A stretch of DNA of 37,306 nt. Origin: Lachnospiraceae bacterium. Lineage in GTDB: Bacteria > Bacillota > Clostridia > Lachnospirales > Lachnospiraceae. Shown piece by piece: positions 17,685 through 27,378 of this stretch (within the stretch, counting starts at the first letter, position 1; every line of letters starts with the position of its first letter). The translations under genes and the position numbers were made by a program. The notes beneath the pieces were generated by a model that worked only from the letters and a program-made list of their open reading frames with translations, was not told the origin of the DNA and made no database searches. The DNA is taken from assembly GCA_024690265.1 (NCBI GenBank), contig JAILCW010000079.1, forward strand, positions 1-37,306. The letters run 5' to 3'.

Positions 17685-20600
17685 ATGCAAGCGTTTTTAG
17701 AACCATTTCATGATCTGGCAGATATCGAAATGCTGCGAGATGCATTGAAAACAAAGGGACAATTGTATGAACTAACCGGTTGTATCGAGATAGGTAAAGC
17801 TCATGTCATATATGGTATTGGGCATGATTATCCCTGGAAGTTAGTAGTGGCAGAAGATGAACAAAAAGCACGCGCCATTTACGAGGAATACCAGTTTTAT
17901 GAGGATGACTGTGTCTATTATCCGGCCAAGGACATGCTGTTCTATCAGTCGGATATTCACAGCAACGAGTTAACCAAGGATCGTATCCGTGCCCTGAAGG
18001 CGTTAACGACTCAAGATCATGGAACCTTTATTACAACGGTAGAAGCCCTGATGAATCGAATTCCTTCTCAGGAGGCGCTCATGGAGAGCGTCATTCGTAT
18101 CAATATAGATTCCGAGGTGGATTTGCAGGAGCTTCGACAGAAGCTGACCAATTTCGGTTATGAGCAGGTGGCACAGGTGGAGACCTGGGGGCAGTTTGCG
18201 GTGCGCGGTGGAATATTTGACGTATTTCCTCTGACAGAGGATATGCCGCTTCGTGTGGAGCTTTGGGGCGATGATGTGGATTCCATGCGCCAGTTTGATC
18301 CCGGAACCCAGAAGTCTTTGGAAGATGTGGAGGAAGTTGCCATCTATCCGGCCATGGAGATGATTGTGGATTCCGAAGGATTGGCAGAGGGTCTTCGGAG
18401 GATGGAAGCGGACGCCGATGAGATGTACGAGCAGTACCGCAAGGAAATGAAGACAGAGGCGGCACACCGCATTCGTTCTTCCTATGAAGAGATTCGGGAC
18501 AAAATCGAGAATGGATGGGGCATCCAGGAGATTGAGAATCATCTGTTGTATTTTACAGATCAAACCTACAGCCTCATCGAATACCTTCCGAAGGATACAC
18601 TGGTATTCTTGGATGAGCCAAGTCACTTGGAGGCCAACGGCCATGTTTGCGAGCAGGAGTTTGCGGAGAGCATGTTGCATCGTGAGGCTTCCGGATATTC
18701 CCTCCCACAGCAGAAGCACATGCTATTTTCTGCAGATGAGGTATTGGGACGATGCGCCAACCATCCGGGTGTGCTGTTATCCATGATGGAGACGAAGAAG
18801 GGCAGCTTTAAGTCTAAGGCCAGATTCTATATACATATGACTTCCGTCACCAGCTATAGCAATAGCTTCGAACTATTATGCAAGGAACTGCGGAATTATC
18901 GCAATCATAAGTATCGTTCCGTGATTGTTTCTGCTTCACGAACACGTGCAAAGCGTCTGGCGGATGATCTGATGGATGAGGGCCTGAATGCATACTATAC
19001 AGAGAACGCCAATCAGCCGGTATATCCGGGAGAGGTCATGGTTACCGTGGGCGGGCTTCGCCGAGGCTTTGACTACCCAGATGCGAGATTTGTATATATT
19101 AGTGAGAATGATATCTTTGGTCAGAATCATCTGAAGAAGAAGCGTAAGAAAAAGAAGGCAGAGGACCACATTCGTTCTCTGCAGGAATTGTCTCCCGGAG
19201 ATTACGTGGTTCATGAGAATTACGGTTTGGGAATCTACCAGGGCATGGAGAAAATCGAAGTCGACCATGTCATGAAGGATTACATCAAGATTGCCTACGC
19301 AAAAAAGGCCAATCTGTACATCTTAGCGACCCAGATGGATATGATTTCCAAGTATGGTAATGCTGGAGATAAGAAGCCGAAGTTATCTACACTGGGAACC
19401 TTGGAATGGTCCAAGACCAAGAGCCGTGTAAAGACAGCAGTGACGGCAGTGGCCAAGGATCTGGTGGATCTCTATGCGTTGCGCCAGCAGAACAATGGGT
19501 TTGTTTATGGGCCGGATACGGTATGGCAGCAGGAGTTCGAAGAGAGCTTTCCTTATGATGAGACGGAGAGCCAGTTAGAGGCCATCGAAGATGTGAAGTC
19601 CGACATGATGAGTAACAAGATTATGGACCGACTCATCTGTGGTGATGTAGGATACGGCAAAACAGAGATTGCTATCCGTGCAGCCTTTAAGGCGGTGCAG
19701 GAGAACAAGCAGGTGGTGTATCTGGTACCTACCACAATCTTAGCGCAGCAGCACTATACAAACTTTGTGAACCGTATGAAGGAGTATCCGATCAATGTAG
19801 AGATGCTTTCTCGGTTTCGAACAACAGCAGAGAACAAGGAAACGGTAAAGCGCCTGAAGAAGGGTGAAGTAGATATTGTTATCGGAACCCATCGCGTTTT
19901 GTCCAAGGATGTTACTTTCAAGGATTTAGGCCTTTTGATTATCGACGAGGAACAGCGATTTGGCGTTACCCACAAGGAAAAAATCAAGCAGATGAAGAAG
20001 AACGTAGATGTATTATCTTTGTCTGCAACACCGATTCCACGAACGCTGCATATGAGTCTGGTCGGCATTCGAGATATGAGTGTCTTAGAGGAAGCACCGC
20101 TGGAGCGTACGCCAATTCAGACCTTTGTTTTTGAATATAATGAAGAAATGATTCGTGAAGCAATCCACCGTGAAATGGCTCGTGGTGGACAGGTTTACTA
20201 TGTCATTAACCGCGTCCGGGAAATTGCGGATGTGGCAGCTGTCATCCAGAAGCTGGTGCCGGAAGCGAACATCGCATATATCCATGGTCAGATGAAGGAG
20301 ACCGAAGTCGAAGAGATTATGACGGACTTCATCAACAAGGATATAGATGTTCTAGTGGCAACCACCATTATCGAAATTGGTTTGGATATTTCCAATGTTA
20401 ATACCATTATTATTCACGATGCAGATCAGTTGGGTCTTTCCCAGTTGTATCAGTTGCGCGGTCGTGTGGGCCGAAGCAATCGTACAGCCTTTGCATTTTT
20501 GATGTATCGAAGAAACAAAATGCTCAAAGAGGTGGCTGAGAAACGTTTGGCCGCGATTCGTGAATTTACGGACTTGGGAAGTGGATTCAAGATTGCCATG

Positions 20601-21215
20601 CGAGATTTGGAAATCCGCGGAGCAGGCAATATGCTTGGAGAAGCCCAGCATGGACATATGGAAGCAGTTGGATATGACCTGTACTGCAAGCTGCTTAATG
20701 AAGCGGTTCGTAAGGAAAAGGGTGAGAATGTCATGGAGGATTTCGAGACTTCAGTAGACATTGCAATGGATGCATTTATTCCACCGGTTTATATTGAAGA
20801 TGAAGAGCAGAAGTTAGAAATCTACAAGCGCATTGCAGGTGTAGAGACAGAAGAGGAGCAGCAGGAGATGATTGAGGAACTGATCGATCGTTTTGGAGAG
20901 CCACCCAAACCGGTACAGAACCTGCTCTTTGTTGCACGGTTGCGTTCCGATGCGCATCGGGCATATTTGTTGGAAATCAAACAAACGGATACCATGGTCC
21001 GTATGCCGATTTATCCTCACGCTGCCATTGACCCAAGTGGTATTCCTGGCCTGATTCAGAAGTATCAGCCATATTTGGAATTTGTGGCAGACAAAGAGGC
21101 ACCAGCCTTTTATCTACATTATAAAAAGAATAACCGATTCCCAGTGAAGGAACTGCCGGAGTATCTACATACCCTGGTACAAAAACTCCAAGGATTGGTT
21201 GATAACAATTCTTAA
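17685..21215 (+). CDS. mfd: Transcription-repair coupling factor
   Basis: DRLICGDVGYGKTEIAIRAAFKA, LLIIDEEQRFGVTHKEKIKQMK, LSLSATPIPRTLHMSLVGIRDMS, LRGRVGRSNRTAFAFLMY; ~1176 aa. ATG at 17685 has better RBS spacing than the GTG at 17679. Confidence 0.97.
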   Translation: MQAFLEPFHDLADIEMLRDALKTKGQLYELTGCIEIGKAHVIYGIGHDYPWKLVVAEDEQKARAIYEEYQFYEDDCVYYPAKDMLFYQSDIHSNELTKDRIRALKALTTQDHGTFITTVEALMNRIPSQEALMESVIRINIDSEVDLQELRQKLTNFGYEQVAQVETWGQFAVRGGIFDVFPLTEDMPLRVELWGDDVDSMRQFDPGTQKSLEDVEEVAIYPAMEMIVDSEGLAEGLRRMEADADEMYEQYRKEMKTEAAHRIRSSYEEIRDKIENGWGIQEIENHLLYFTDQTYSLIEYLPKDTLVFLDEPSHLEANGHVCEQEFAESMLHREASGYSLPQQKHMLFSADEVLGRCANHPGVLLSMMETKKGSFKSKARFYIHMTSVTSYSNSFELLCKELRNYRNHKYRSVIVSASRTRAKRLADDLMDEGLNAYYTENANQPVYPGEVMVTVGGLRRGFDYPDARFVYISENDIFGQNHLKKKRKKKKAEDHIRSLQELSPGDYVVHENYGLGIYQGMEKIEVDHVMKDYIKIAYAKKANLYILATQMDMISKYGNAGDKKPKLSTLGTLEWSKTKSRVKTAVTAVAKDLVDLYALRQQNNGFVYGPDTVWQQEFEESFPYDETESQLEAIEDVKSDMMSNKIMDRLICGDVGYGKTEIAIRAAFKAVQENKQVVYLVPTTILAQQHYTNFVNRMKEYPINVEMLSRFRTTAENKETVKRLKKGEVDIVIGTHRVLSKDVTFKDLGLLIIDEEQRFGVTHKEKIKQMKKNVDVLSLSATPIPRTLHMSLVGIRDMSVLEEAPLERTPIQTFVFEYNEEMIREAIHREMARGGQVYYVINRVREIADVAAVIQKLVPEANIAYIHGQMKETEVEEIMTDFINKDIDVLVATTIIEIGLDISNVNTIIIHDADQLGLSQLYQLRGRVGRSNRTAFAFLMYRRNKMLKEVAEKRLAAIREFTDLGSGFKIAMRDLEIRGAGNMLGEAQHGHMEAVGYDLYCKLLNEAVRKEKGENVMEDFETSVDIAMDAFIPPVYIEDEEQKLEIYKRIAGVETEEEQQEMIEELIDRFGEPPKPVQNLLFVARLRSDAHRAYLLEIKQTDTMVRMPIYPHAAIDPSGIPGLIQKYQPYLEFVADKEAPAFYLHYKKNNRFPVKELPEYLHTLVQKLQGLVDNNS

Positions 21216-21227
21216 AATCATTATAAT
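21199..21227 (+). promoter_or_regulatory. Candidate sigma-A promoter nested in the 3' end of mfd
   Basis: TTGATA (21199-21204), 17-bp spacer, TATAAT (21222-21227). Confidence 0.65.
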
Positions 21228-21234
21228 TGTGGAT

Positions 21235-21252
21235 TGTAGGTGGTTACCTACA
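21235..21252. promoter_or_regulatory. Hairpin/inverted repeat TGTAGGT-ggtt-ACCTACA at the predicted 5' end of the prsA-like mRNA
   Basis: Perfect 7-bp arms with 4-nt loop, about 8 bp downstream of TATAAT; no poly-T tail, so not a terminator. Confidence 0.5.
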
Positions 21253-21281
21253 GATTTGAATGGGAATAGGAGTTTTTTACA

Positions 21282-22325
21282 ATGACGAAGAAGTTTTTGG
21301 CTACATGTGTGTCTGCGTCTTTAGCAGCATCAATGCTTTTTACCGGATGTGGTTCTGATAAGTTGGATTCATCCGCTAGTTTGGTAACTGTTGGTAGTGA
21401 GACAATTGTTGATTTAGGATACGGTAATTTCGCTGCCAAGTTTAATCAGGCAGTATACGATCAGATTTATGTTTCCTACTTCGGATCCGTTATGTGGGAT
21501 CAGGAAATGGGTGAAGAAGGCACTATGGAAGATAGTGTGAAGAAGCAGATTTTGGACGATTTGGAAACCTATTATGTCAGCGGTTTACATGCAGCAGATT
21601 ATGATGTGGCATTGACCGAGGAGCAGGAGTCTTCCATTGCAGAAGCTGCTAAGACATTTATGGAGAAGAACACAGAAGAAGCTTTGACTCAGATGGGTGC
21701 AACCGAAGAGTACGCTGTTCGTTATATGAAGGAGCAGACCGTTGCAAACATGCTTCGCAAGAAGGTAGAAGCTGAGGCAGAGGTTAGTATCTCCGATGAA
21801 GAAGCAATTCAATCCAGTATTTCTTATGTACTGTACGAATCTACCAAGACAGATGACAGTGGTAATAGCGTAGATTTGTCTAAGGATGAGTTAGTTGCTC
21901 TTCGTACATCTGCAACTGCACTTGCTACCGCAGATGATTTTGATGCAGAAGCTGAGAATCAGGGTGTAACCGTTAGCACATATTCTTTCACCAAGGCAGC
22001 AGATGCCAGCGAAGATACCACTTTAGGCGAGACAGTTATTGCAGAAGCTAAGAAGTTATCCAACGGCCAGACCTCTCCGGTCATTGAAGTGGAGGGCAAA
22101 GGATTATACGTTGTTCGTATGGATTCCGTGGAAGACGATGAGGCTACAGCAACCAAGCGTGAAAACCTTGAGAAGGATGCACGTAGTAGCTACTACAACG
22201 ACAAGCTTAAGGAATGGAAAGATGCCATCGACTGGAAAGTAGATGACAAGCAGTGGAGCAAGGTAACATTCAAAAAGTACTTTACTTCTGTAGAGACTAC
22301 TGATGAGACGACCTCCGAAGAGTAA
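21282..22325 (+). CDS. PrsA/SurA-like foldase lipoprotein
   Basis: Signal peptide with lipobox (ASMLFTGC/G); helical SurA_N-like region and a degenerate PPIase-like C-terminal half; position after mfd. Confidence 0.75.
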   Translation: MTKKFLATCVSASLAASMLFTGCGSDKLDSSASLVTVGSETIVDLGYGNFAAKFNQAVYDQIYVSYFGSVMWDQEMGEEGTMEDSVKKQILDDLETYYVSGLHAADYDVALTEEQESSIAEAAKTFMEKNTEEALTQMGATEEYAVRYMKEQTVANMLRKKVEAEAEVSISDEEAIQSSISYVLYESTKTDDSGNSVDLSKDELVALRTSATALATADDFDAEAENQGVTVSTYSFTKAADASEDTTLGETVIAEAKKLSNGQTSPVIEVEGKGLYVVRMDSVEDDEATATKRENLEKDARSSYYNDKLKEWKDAIDWKVDDKQWSKVTFKKYFTSVETTDETTSEE

Positions 22326-22335
22326 ATAGAATGTC

Positions 22336-22366
22336 AGGCCTGCCCAACGTGGCGGGCCTTTTTTTT
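22336..22366 (+). terminator. Rho-independent terminator after the prsA-like gene
   Basis: AGGCCTGCC-caacgt-GGCGGGCCT then TTTTTTT. Confidence 0.9.
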
Positions 22367-22378
22367 GAGGATGTTATT

Positions 22379-24109
22379 ATGAAGTTTATTTATCAATACT
22401 TAAAAGCGTATAAGAAGGAAAGCATCCTGGCGCCGCTGTTTAAAATGCTAGAGGCCATCTTCGAGCTATTTGTTCCGTTGGTGGTGGCATCCATTATTGA
22501 TGTTGGAATTGCAACAGGGGATATCACTTATATTCGAAATCGGTGTCTGCTGTTACTGTTATTGGCCGCTGTTGGTTTGGTGGTTGCAATTACTGCTCAA
22601 TACTTTGCAGCCAAGGCAGCCATTCATTCTGCCTGCAAGATGCGGGAAGATTTGTTCTATCACATTCAGGATTTTTCCAATGCATCCATGGATGCCATTG
22701 GTAGTGCAACGCTGTTGACGCGAATCACCAACGATATTAATCAGGTGCAAAACGGTATCAATATGTTTTTGCGCCTATTTTTGCGCTCTCCATTTATCGT
22801 ACTGGGAGCCATGACAATGGCCTTCATTGTGGATGCACATGTGGCACTTATATTCGTAATTGTTATTCCGGTGCTTGGAGTCATTGTATATCTGGTTATG
22901 AAGTCAACCTTACCGATGTTTGGCAAGATTCAGCAGACGCTGGATCATGTGTTGCGTGTAGTAAGTGAGAATTTGGAAGGTATTCGTGTTATTCGTGCTT
23001 TTGGAAACGAAGGAAAGCAGGAAGATACCTTTACCAAGAAAACAGGGGAGTTGTATGACCGTCAGATTGGTGCCGGCAAAATACAGTCTCTCTTGAATCC
23101 GGCCACGTATATTATCGTTAATATGGCAGTGGTATGGATTCTGTGGATGTCCGGATTGCGTGTAGATTCCGGACAACTAACCACCGGTGCTGTAGTGGCA
23201 TTGGTGAATTATATGTCCCAGATTTTGGTGGAGCTGATCAAGCTTGCCAATCTTATTGTGTTATTGACCCGTGCTTATTCTTCTGTTACCCGTATTCAGG
23301 AAGTCATGGATATGCCGGCAGATGAGCGCCTTCATGATGGCATATTGACGAAGACCCTTGGTCAGGAGGTGTTAAGCCTTGTGGATGTGGATTTTGCTTA
23401 TCCGGATACGGTAGAAAACGTATTACATCATATTAGCTTTCATTTAAAGTCCGGTGAAGTGCTGGGCGTAATCGGTGGTACCGGCTCCGGTAAGAGCTCG
23501 CTGGTACATGCTATTTGTCATGATTATGATATTGCTGGTGGACAGATTCGCCTGGTAGGAGAAGATGTTCGCGGGATTTCTGACGAGCAGATTAGCAAAT
23601 TGGTTGGGGTTGTACCACAGCATGCAGAAGTATTTGCAGGAACCATCGCAGAGAATCTGCGAGTTGGCAATGGAGATGCCAGCGATGAAGAACTGTGGGA
23701 TGCGTTGGATGCGGCTTGTGCCCGAGAAGTGGTGGAAAGTAAAGCGGGCGGATTAGCGGCCAGTGTGGTAAAAGGTGGCCGTAATTTCTCCGGCGGACAG
23801 CGTCAGCGCTTAACCATCGCGCGCGCCCTTACAAAGCATCCGTGGATTCTGATATTGGACGATTCTGCGTCAGCATTGGATCTGGCTACGGAGGCTAGAC
23901 TGCGTAATAACATTCAACATCTTTCCTGGAAACCGGCGACGATTATTATTTCTCAGCGTGCTTCTTCTGTACGGGATGCGGATCGCATTCTTGTGCTGGA
24001 AAATGGCGAGATGGCCGGTCTGGGAACTCATGAGGAACTGATGCGAGATTGTGAGGTTTATCAGGAAATCTACTATTCACAGTTTCCGAGAGAGGAGGTG
24101 GGCGCATGA
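22379..24109 (+). CDS. ABC exporter half-transporter (permease-ATPase), degenerate ATP-site subunit
   Basis: Walker A GGTGSGKSSLVH; signature FSGGQRQRL; Walker B ILILDDSASALD (Asp in place of catalytic Glu); switch IIISQRAS (Gln instead of His). Start 22379 has an RBS (gagg); the ORF-track start 22331 precedes the terminator. Confidence 0.9.
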   Translation: MKFIYQYLKAYKKESILAPLFKMLEAIFELFVPLVVASIIDVGIATGDITYIRNRCLLLLLLAAVGLVVAITAQYFAAKAAIHSACKMREDLFYHIQDFSNASMDAIGSATLLTRITNDINQVQNGINMFLRLFLRSPFIVLGAMTMAFIVDAHVALIFVIVIPVLGVIVYLVMKSTLPMFGKIQQTLDHVLRVVSENLEGIRVIRAFGNEGKQEDTFTKKTGELYDRQIGAGKIQSLLNPATYIIVNMAVVWILWMSGLRVDSGQLTTGAVVALVNYMSQILVELIKLANLIVLLTRAYSSVTRIQEVMDMPADERLHDGILTKTLGQEVLSLVDVDFAYPDTVENVLHHISFHLKSGEVLGVIGGTGSGKSSLVHAICHDYDIAGGQIRLVGEDVRGISDEQISKLVGVVPQHAEVFAGTIAENLRVGNGDASDEELWDALDAACAREVVESKAGGLAASVVKGGRNFSGGQRQRLTIARALTKHPWILILDDSASALDLATEARLRNNIQHLSWKPATIIISQRASSVRDADRILVLENGEMAGLGTHEELMRDCEVYQEIYYSQFPREEVGA

Positions 24110-25836
24110 AGGACCAAACCTTAAAGCGGATTGGCAAAATGCTTGTACCTTATCTCCCGTATATTTTGTTGTCTTTGTTATGTGCTGCGGTTACGGTAAT
24201 TCTTACTTTGGAGATACCGATTCTTACCGGTCGTGGAATTGATTGTATCGTAGGGGTTCATCAGGTTGATTTTGATGGATTGATTGTTGTTATTCGAACC
24301 ATGAGTGCAGTGATATTTTTAACTGCGTTGTTCCAATGGTTAATGAATCGAATCAATAACTACATTACGTATTCTCTCACGATGGAGTTGCGACAGGCTG
24401 CATTTTCCAAGCTGTTGCATCTGCCGGTGGCCCATGTGGATGGACATTCCCACGGGGATTATGTGAGTCGAATTATTTCGGATGCGGATAGCTTTTCTGA
24501 TGGATTGCTGCTGGGATTTAGCCAGTTGTTTACCGGAGTTCTGACCATCCTTGGTACCATAGTATTTATGCTGCGTATTAATGTTCAGATTTCTCTGGTT
24601 GTTATTGTATTAACACCAATCTCCTTGCTGGTTGCGAAGTTTATCTCCTCTCGCACTTACCGAATGTTCAAGCAACAGGCTATGGATCGAGGGGATTTGA
24701 CGGAGTTAGCGTCGGAACGTATTGAACAGCAGAAGCTAGTTCGCGCATTCCATTATACCGATGTGACCAAGGAAGCCTTTACCCGGAAGAATGACGCGCT
24801 TCGTGAGAGTTCATTGAAGGCTACTTTCTATTCTTCCTTAACCAATCCGTCTACACGATTTGTTAATTCGTTAATCTATGGCGTGGTTTGCTATTTTGGC
24901 GCAACCATTGTTATGGGTGGTGGGATTACCGTTGGACAGTTAAGCAGTTTCCTCGGATATGCCAGCCAGTATTCGAAACCATTTAATGAGATTACCGGTG
25001 TGATTACCGAGATGCAAAACGCTATCGCATGTGCAGCGCGATTATTTGAATTGATGGATGCCGAGGCCGAGTTGGAAACCATCGATGCGTCTTTGCCTCA
25101 GCCGATTCAAGGAAGGATGTCCATTCAGGATGTGGCATTTTCCTATGTGCCGGATCAACCGCTGTTGCGTGGGTTGAATCTGGAAGTGCAACCGGGACAG
25201 AAGATTGCAATTGTTGGACCAACGGGTGCCGGCAAAACCACTATGATTAATCTTTTGATGCGGTTCTATGATGTAGATGCAGGTGCAATTTGTATTGATG
25301 GCATTAATATCAATCATATTTCCAGAGAAGAACTGCGCCGACAGTTCGGTATGGTATTGCAGGAAACCTGGTTGCAGGAGGGAACCATCCTTGAGAACCT
25401 TCGTATGGCCAAGCCAGATGCGACCCTAGAGGAAGTAGTGGAAGCCTGCAAGGCGTCCCATGCCCATAGCTTTATTAAGAAACTGCCCAATGGTTATGAG
25501 ACCTATCTGGGCGGAGATGGAGGCAGTCTGTCTCAGGGCCAGAAACAGTTATTGTGTATCGCTCGTGTTATGTTGAATTTGCCTCCGATGTTGATTTTGG
25601 ATGAGGCTACCAGTTCCATTGATACACGTACCGAAATGAAAATCCAGGAGGCCTTTGCTCGAATGATGGAAGGTCGAACCACATTTGTCGTAGCACATCG
25701 GTTATCCACCATTGTGAATTCGGACATTATTTTATACATGGAGCATGGTCAGGTGTTGGAACAAGGCTCCCATGAAGCACTGTTGCAGAAGAATGGCCGC
25801 TATGCAGCATTGTATTACAGCCAGTTCAAGATTTAG
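24106..25836 (+). CDS. ABC exporter half-transporter, partner subunit
   Basis: Walker A GPTGAGKTTMIN; signature LSQGQKQLL; Walker B MLILDEATSSID; switch FVVAHRLS. ATGA overlap with the preceding gene. Confidence 0.92.
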   Translation: MKDQTLKRIGKMLVPYLPYILLSLLCAAVTVILTLEIPILTGRGIDCIVGVHQVDFDGLIVVIRTMSAVIFLTALFQWLMNRINNYITYSLTMELRQAAFSKLLHLPVAHVDGHSHGDYVSRIISDADSFSDGLLLGFSQLFTGVLTILGTIVFMLRINVQISLVVIVLTPISLLVAKFISSRTYRMFKQQAMDRGDLTELASERIEQQKLVRAFHYTDVTKEAFTRKNDALRESSLKATFYSSLTNPSTRFVNSLIYGVVCYFGATIVMGGGITVGQLSSFLGYASQYSKPFNEITGVITEMQNAIACAARLFELMDAEAELETIDASLPQPIQGRMSIQDVAFSYVPDQPLLRGLNLEVQPGQKIAIVGPTGAGKTTMINLLMRFYDVDAGAICIDGININHISREELRRQFGMVLQETWLQEGTILENLRMAKPDATLEEVVEACKASHAHSFIKKLPNGYETYLGGDGGSLSQGQKQLLCIARVMLNLPPMLILDEATSSIDTRTEMKIQEAFARMMEGRTTFVVAHRLSTIVNSDIILYMEHGQVLEQGSHEALLQKNGRYAALYYSQFKI

Positions 25837-25886
25837 TACAAATCTATCTTAAGAAGCCTAGATGTGGTATACTAATATAGGTGAAG

Positions 25887-25914
25887 TTGACATAATTGAA
25901 AAAGGATTTATAAT
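25887..25914 (+). promoter_or_regulatory. Consensus sigma-A promoter upstream of murA
   Basis: TTGACA (25887-25892), 16-bp spacer, TATAAT (25909-25914). Confidence 0.7.
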
Positions 25915-25978
25915 GTAAATCTTGAGAGTAAATGAGATATAAGGAATCGCAAATTAGCGATGATTTGAGGATAGGAAG

Positions 25979-27277
25979 ATGGAGCAGTATGTAATCAAAG
26001 GCGGCAAGCCATTGCATGGTGAAGTAACCATCGGCGGCGCCAAGAACGCAGCTTTGGCTATATTGGCCGCAGCCATTATGACAGATGATACTGTTGTAAT
26101 TGATAATCTGCCGGATGTTCGAGATGTTAATGTTATGATTGGTGCTATGGAAGACATTGGTGCCAGCATTCAGCGTGTGGATCGCCACACTGTTCGCATT
26201 AACGGATCTACCATTGGACGTTTGAGTGTAGATTATGAATACATTAAGAAGATTCGTGCATCCTATTATTTGTTGGGGGCATTGCTTGGTAAGTATAAGT
26301 CTGCAGAGGTTGCACTCCCAGGTGGATGTGCTATCGGTAGCAGACCAATCGATTTGCATATTAAGGGATTTAAGGCTTTGGGCGCAGATGTAGATACCGG
26401 ATATGGTTTGATTTCTGCCAAGGCTGAAGAATTAGTGGGCAATCACATTTATCTGGATAAGGTATCAGTTGGTGCTACCATTAATATTCTGATGACAGCC
26501 ACCATGGCCAAGGGTAAGACCGTAATTGAGAACGCGGCCAAGGAGCCACATGTTGTTGATGTTGCGAACTTCCTTAATAGCATGGGCGCTAATATTCGTG
26601 GTGCCGGAACTGATGTGATTCGTGTAGAGGGAGTTGAGTCCCTGCACGGAACAGAGTATTCCGTTATCCCGGATCAGATTGAGGCCGGAACATTTATGTG
26701 TGCAGCAGCAGTTACACATGGTGATGTTTTAGTTAAGAACGTAGTGCCGAAGCATTTGGAGGCTACCACAGCAAAGTTGGTAGAGGCTGGATGCAAGGTG
26801 ATTGAATATGATGATGCGGTTCGTGTCATAGCAGAGGATATGCAGTTGCATCATACAGCAGTTACAACACTTCCATATCCTGGATTTCCGACGGATATGC
26901 AACCGCAAATGGCAGTTGTATTAGCAGTTGCCGAGGGAACTAGTACAGTAACTGAGAGTATTTGGGACAATCGTTTTAAGTACGTTGATGAGTTGGCACG
27001 TATGGGTGCTCAGGTTAAGATTGAAAGTAATATAGCGATTATTACCGGTATTGATCATTATACCGGAGCGAGAGTATCTGCGCCGGACTTGCGAGCAGGT
27101 GCAGCATTGGTAATCGCAGGACTTGCAGCCAAGGATGGAATCTCTATCGTTGACGATATTTATTACATTCAACGTGGTTATGAGGACTTCGAAATCAAGC
27201 TTCGGGGCTTGGGCGGCAACATCGAATTGGTTGATAATGACCACGATTTGCAGAAGTTCATTTTGAAAGTTTCATAA
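25979..27277 (+). CDS. murA: UDP-N-acetylglucosamine 1-carboxyvinyltransferase
   Basis: GGKPLHGEVTIGGAKNAALAILAAAI, ALPGGCAIGSRPIDLHIKGFKALGADV (active-site Cys), PYPGFPTDMQPQM. Confidence 0.94.
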   Translation: MEQYVIKGGKPLHGEVTIGGAKNAALAILAAAIMTDDTVVIDNLPDVRDVNVMIGAMEDIGASIQRVDRHTVRINGSTIGRLSVDYEYIKKIRASYYLLGALLGKYKSAEVALPGGCAIGSRPIDLHIKGFKALGADVDTGYGLISAKAEELVGNHIYLDKVSVGATINILMTATMAKGKTVIENAAKEPHVVDVANFLNSMGANIRGAGTDVIRVEGVESLHGTEYSVIPDQIEAGTFMCAAAVTHGDVLVKNVVPKHLEATTAKLVEAGCKVIEYDDAVRVIAEDMQLHHTAVTTLPYPGFPTDMQPQMAVVLAVAEGTSTVTESIWDNRFKYVDELARMGAQVKIESNIAIITGIDHYTGARVSAPDLRAGAALVIAGLAAKDGISIVDDIYYIQRGYEDFEIKLRGLGGNIELVDNDHDLQKFILKVS

Positions 27278-27286
27278 AGTATTTGT

Positions 27287-27314
27287 AAAATCACCGCAAT
27301 TGCGGTGATTTTTT
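27287..27314 (+). terminator. Rho-independent terminator after murA
   Basis: AAAATCACCGCA-at-TGCGGTGATTTT then TT. Confidence 0.9.
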
Positions 27315-27378
27315 GCATTATCAGACAAAAAGTATGTTATAATAACAGGCACAAGAGAGATATGAGGGGTTATTAACT

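Noticed and set aside
22331-22378. Upstream ORF-track start for the first ABC subunit (MSGLPNVAGLFFEDVI)
   Set aside because: It is the translation of the terminator hairpin and T-run; ATG 22379 has its own RBS.
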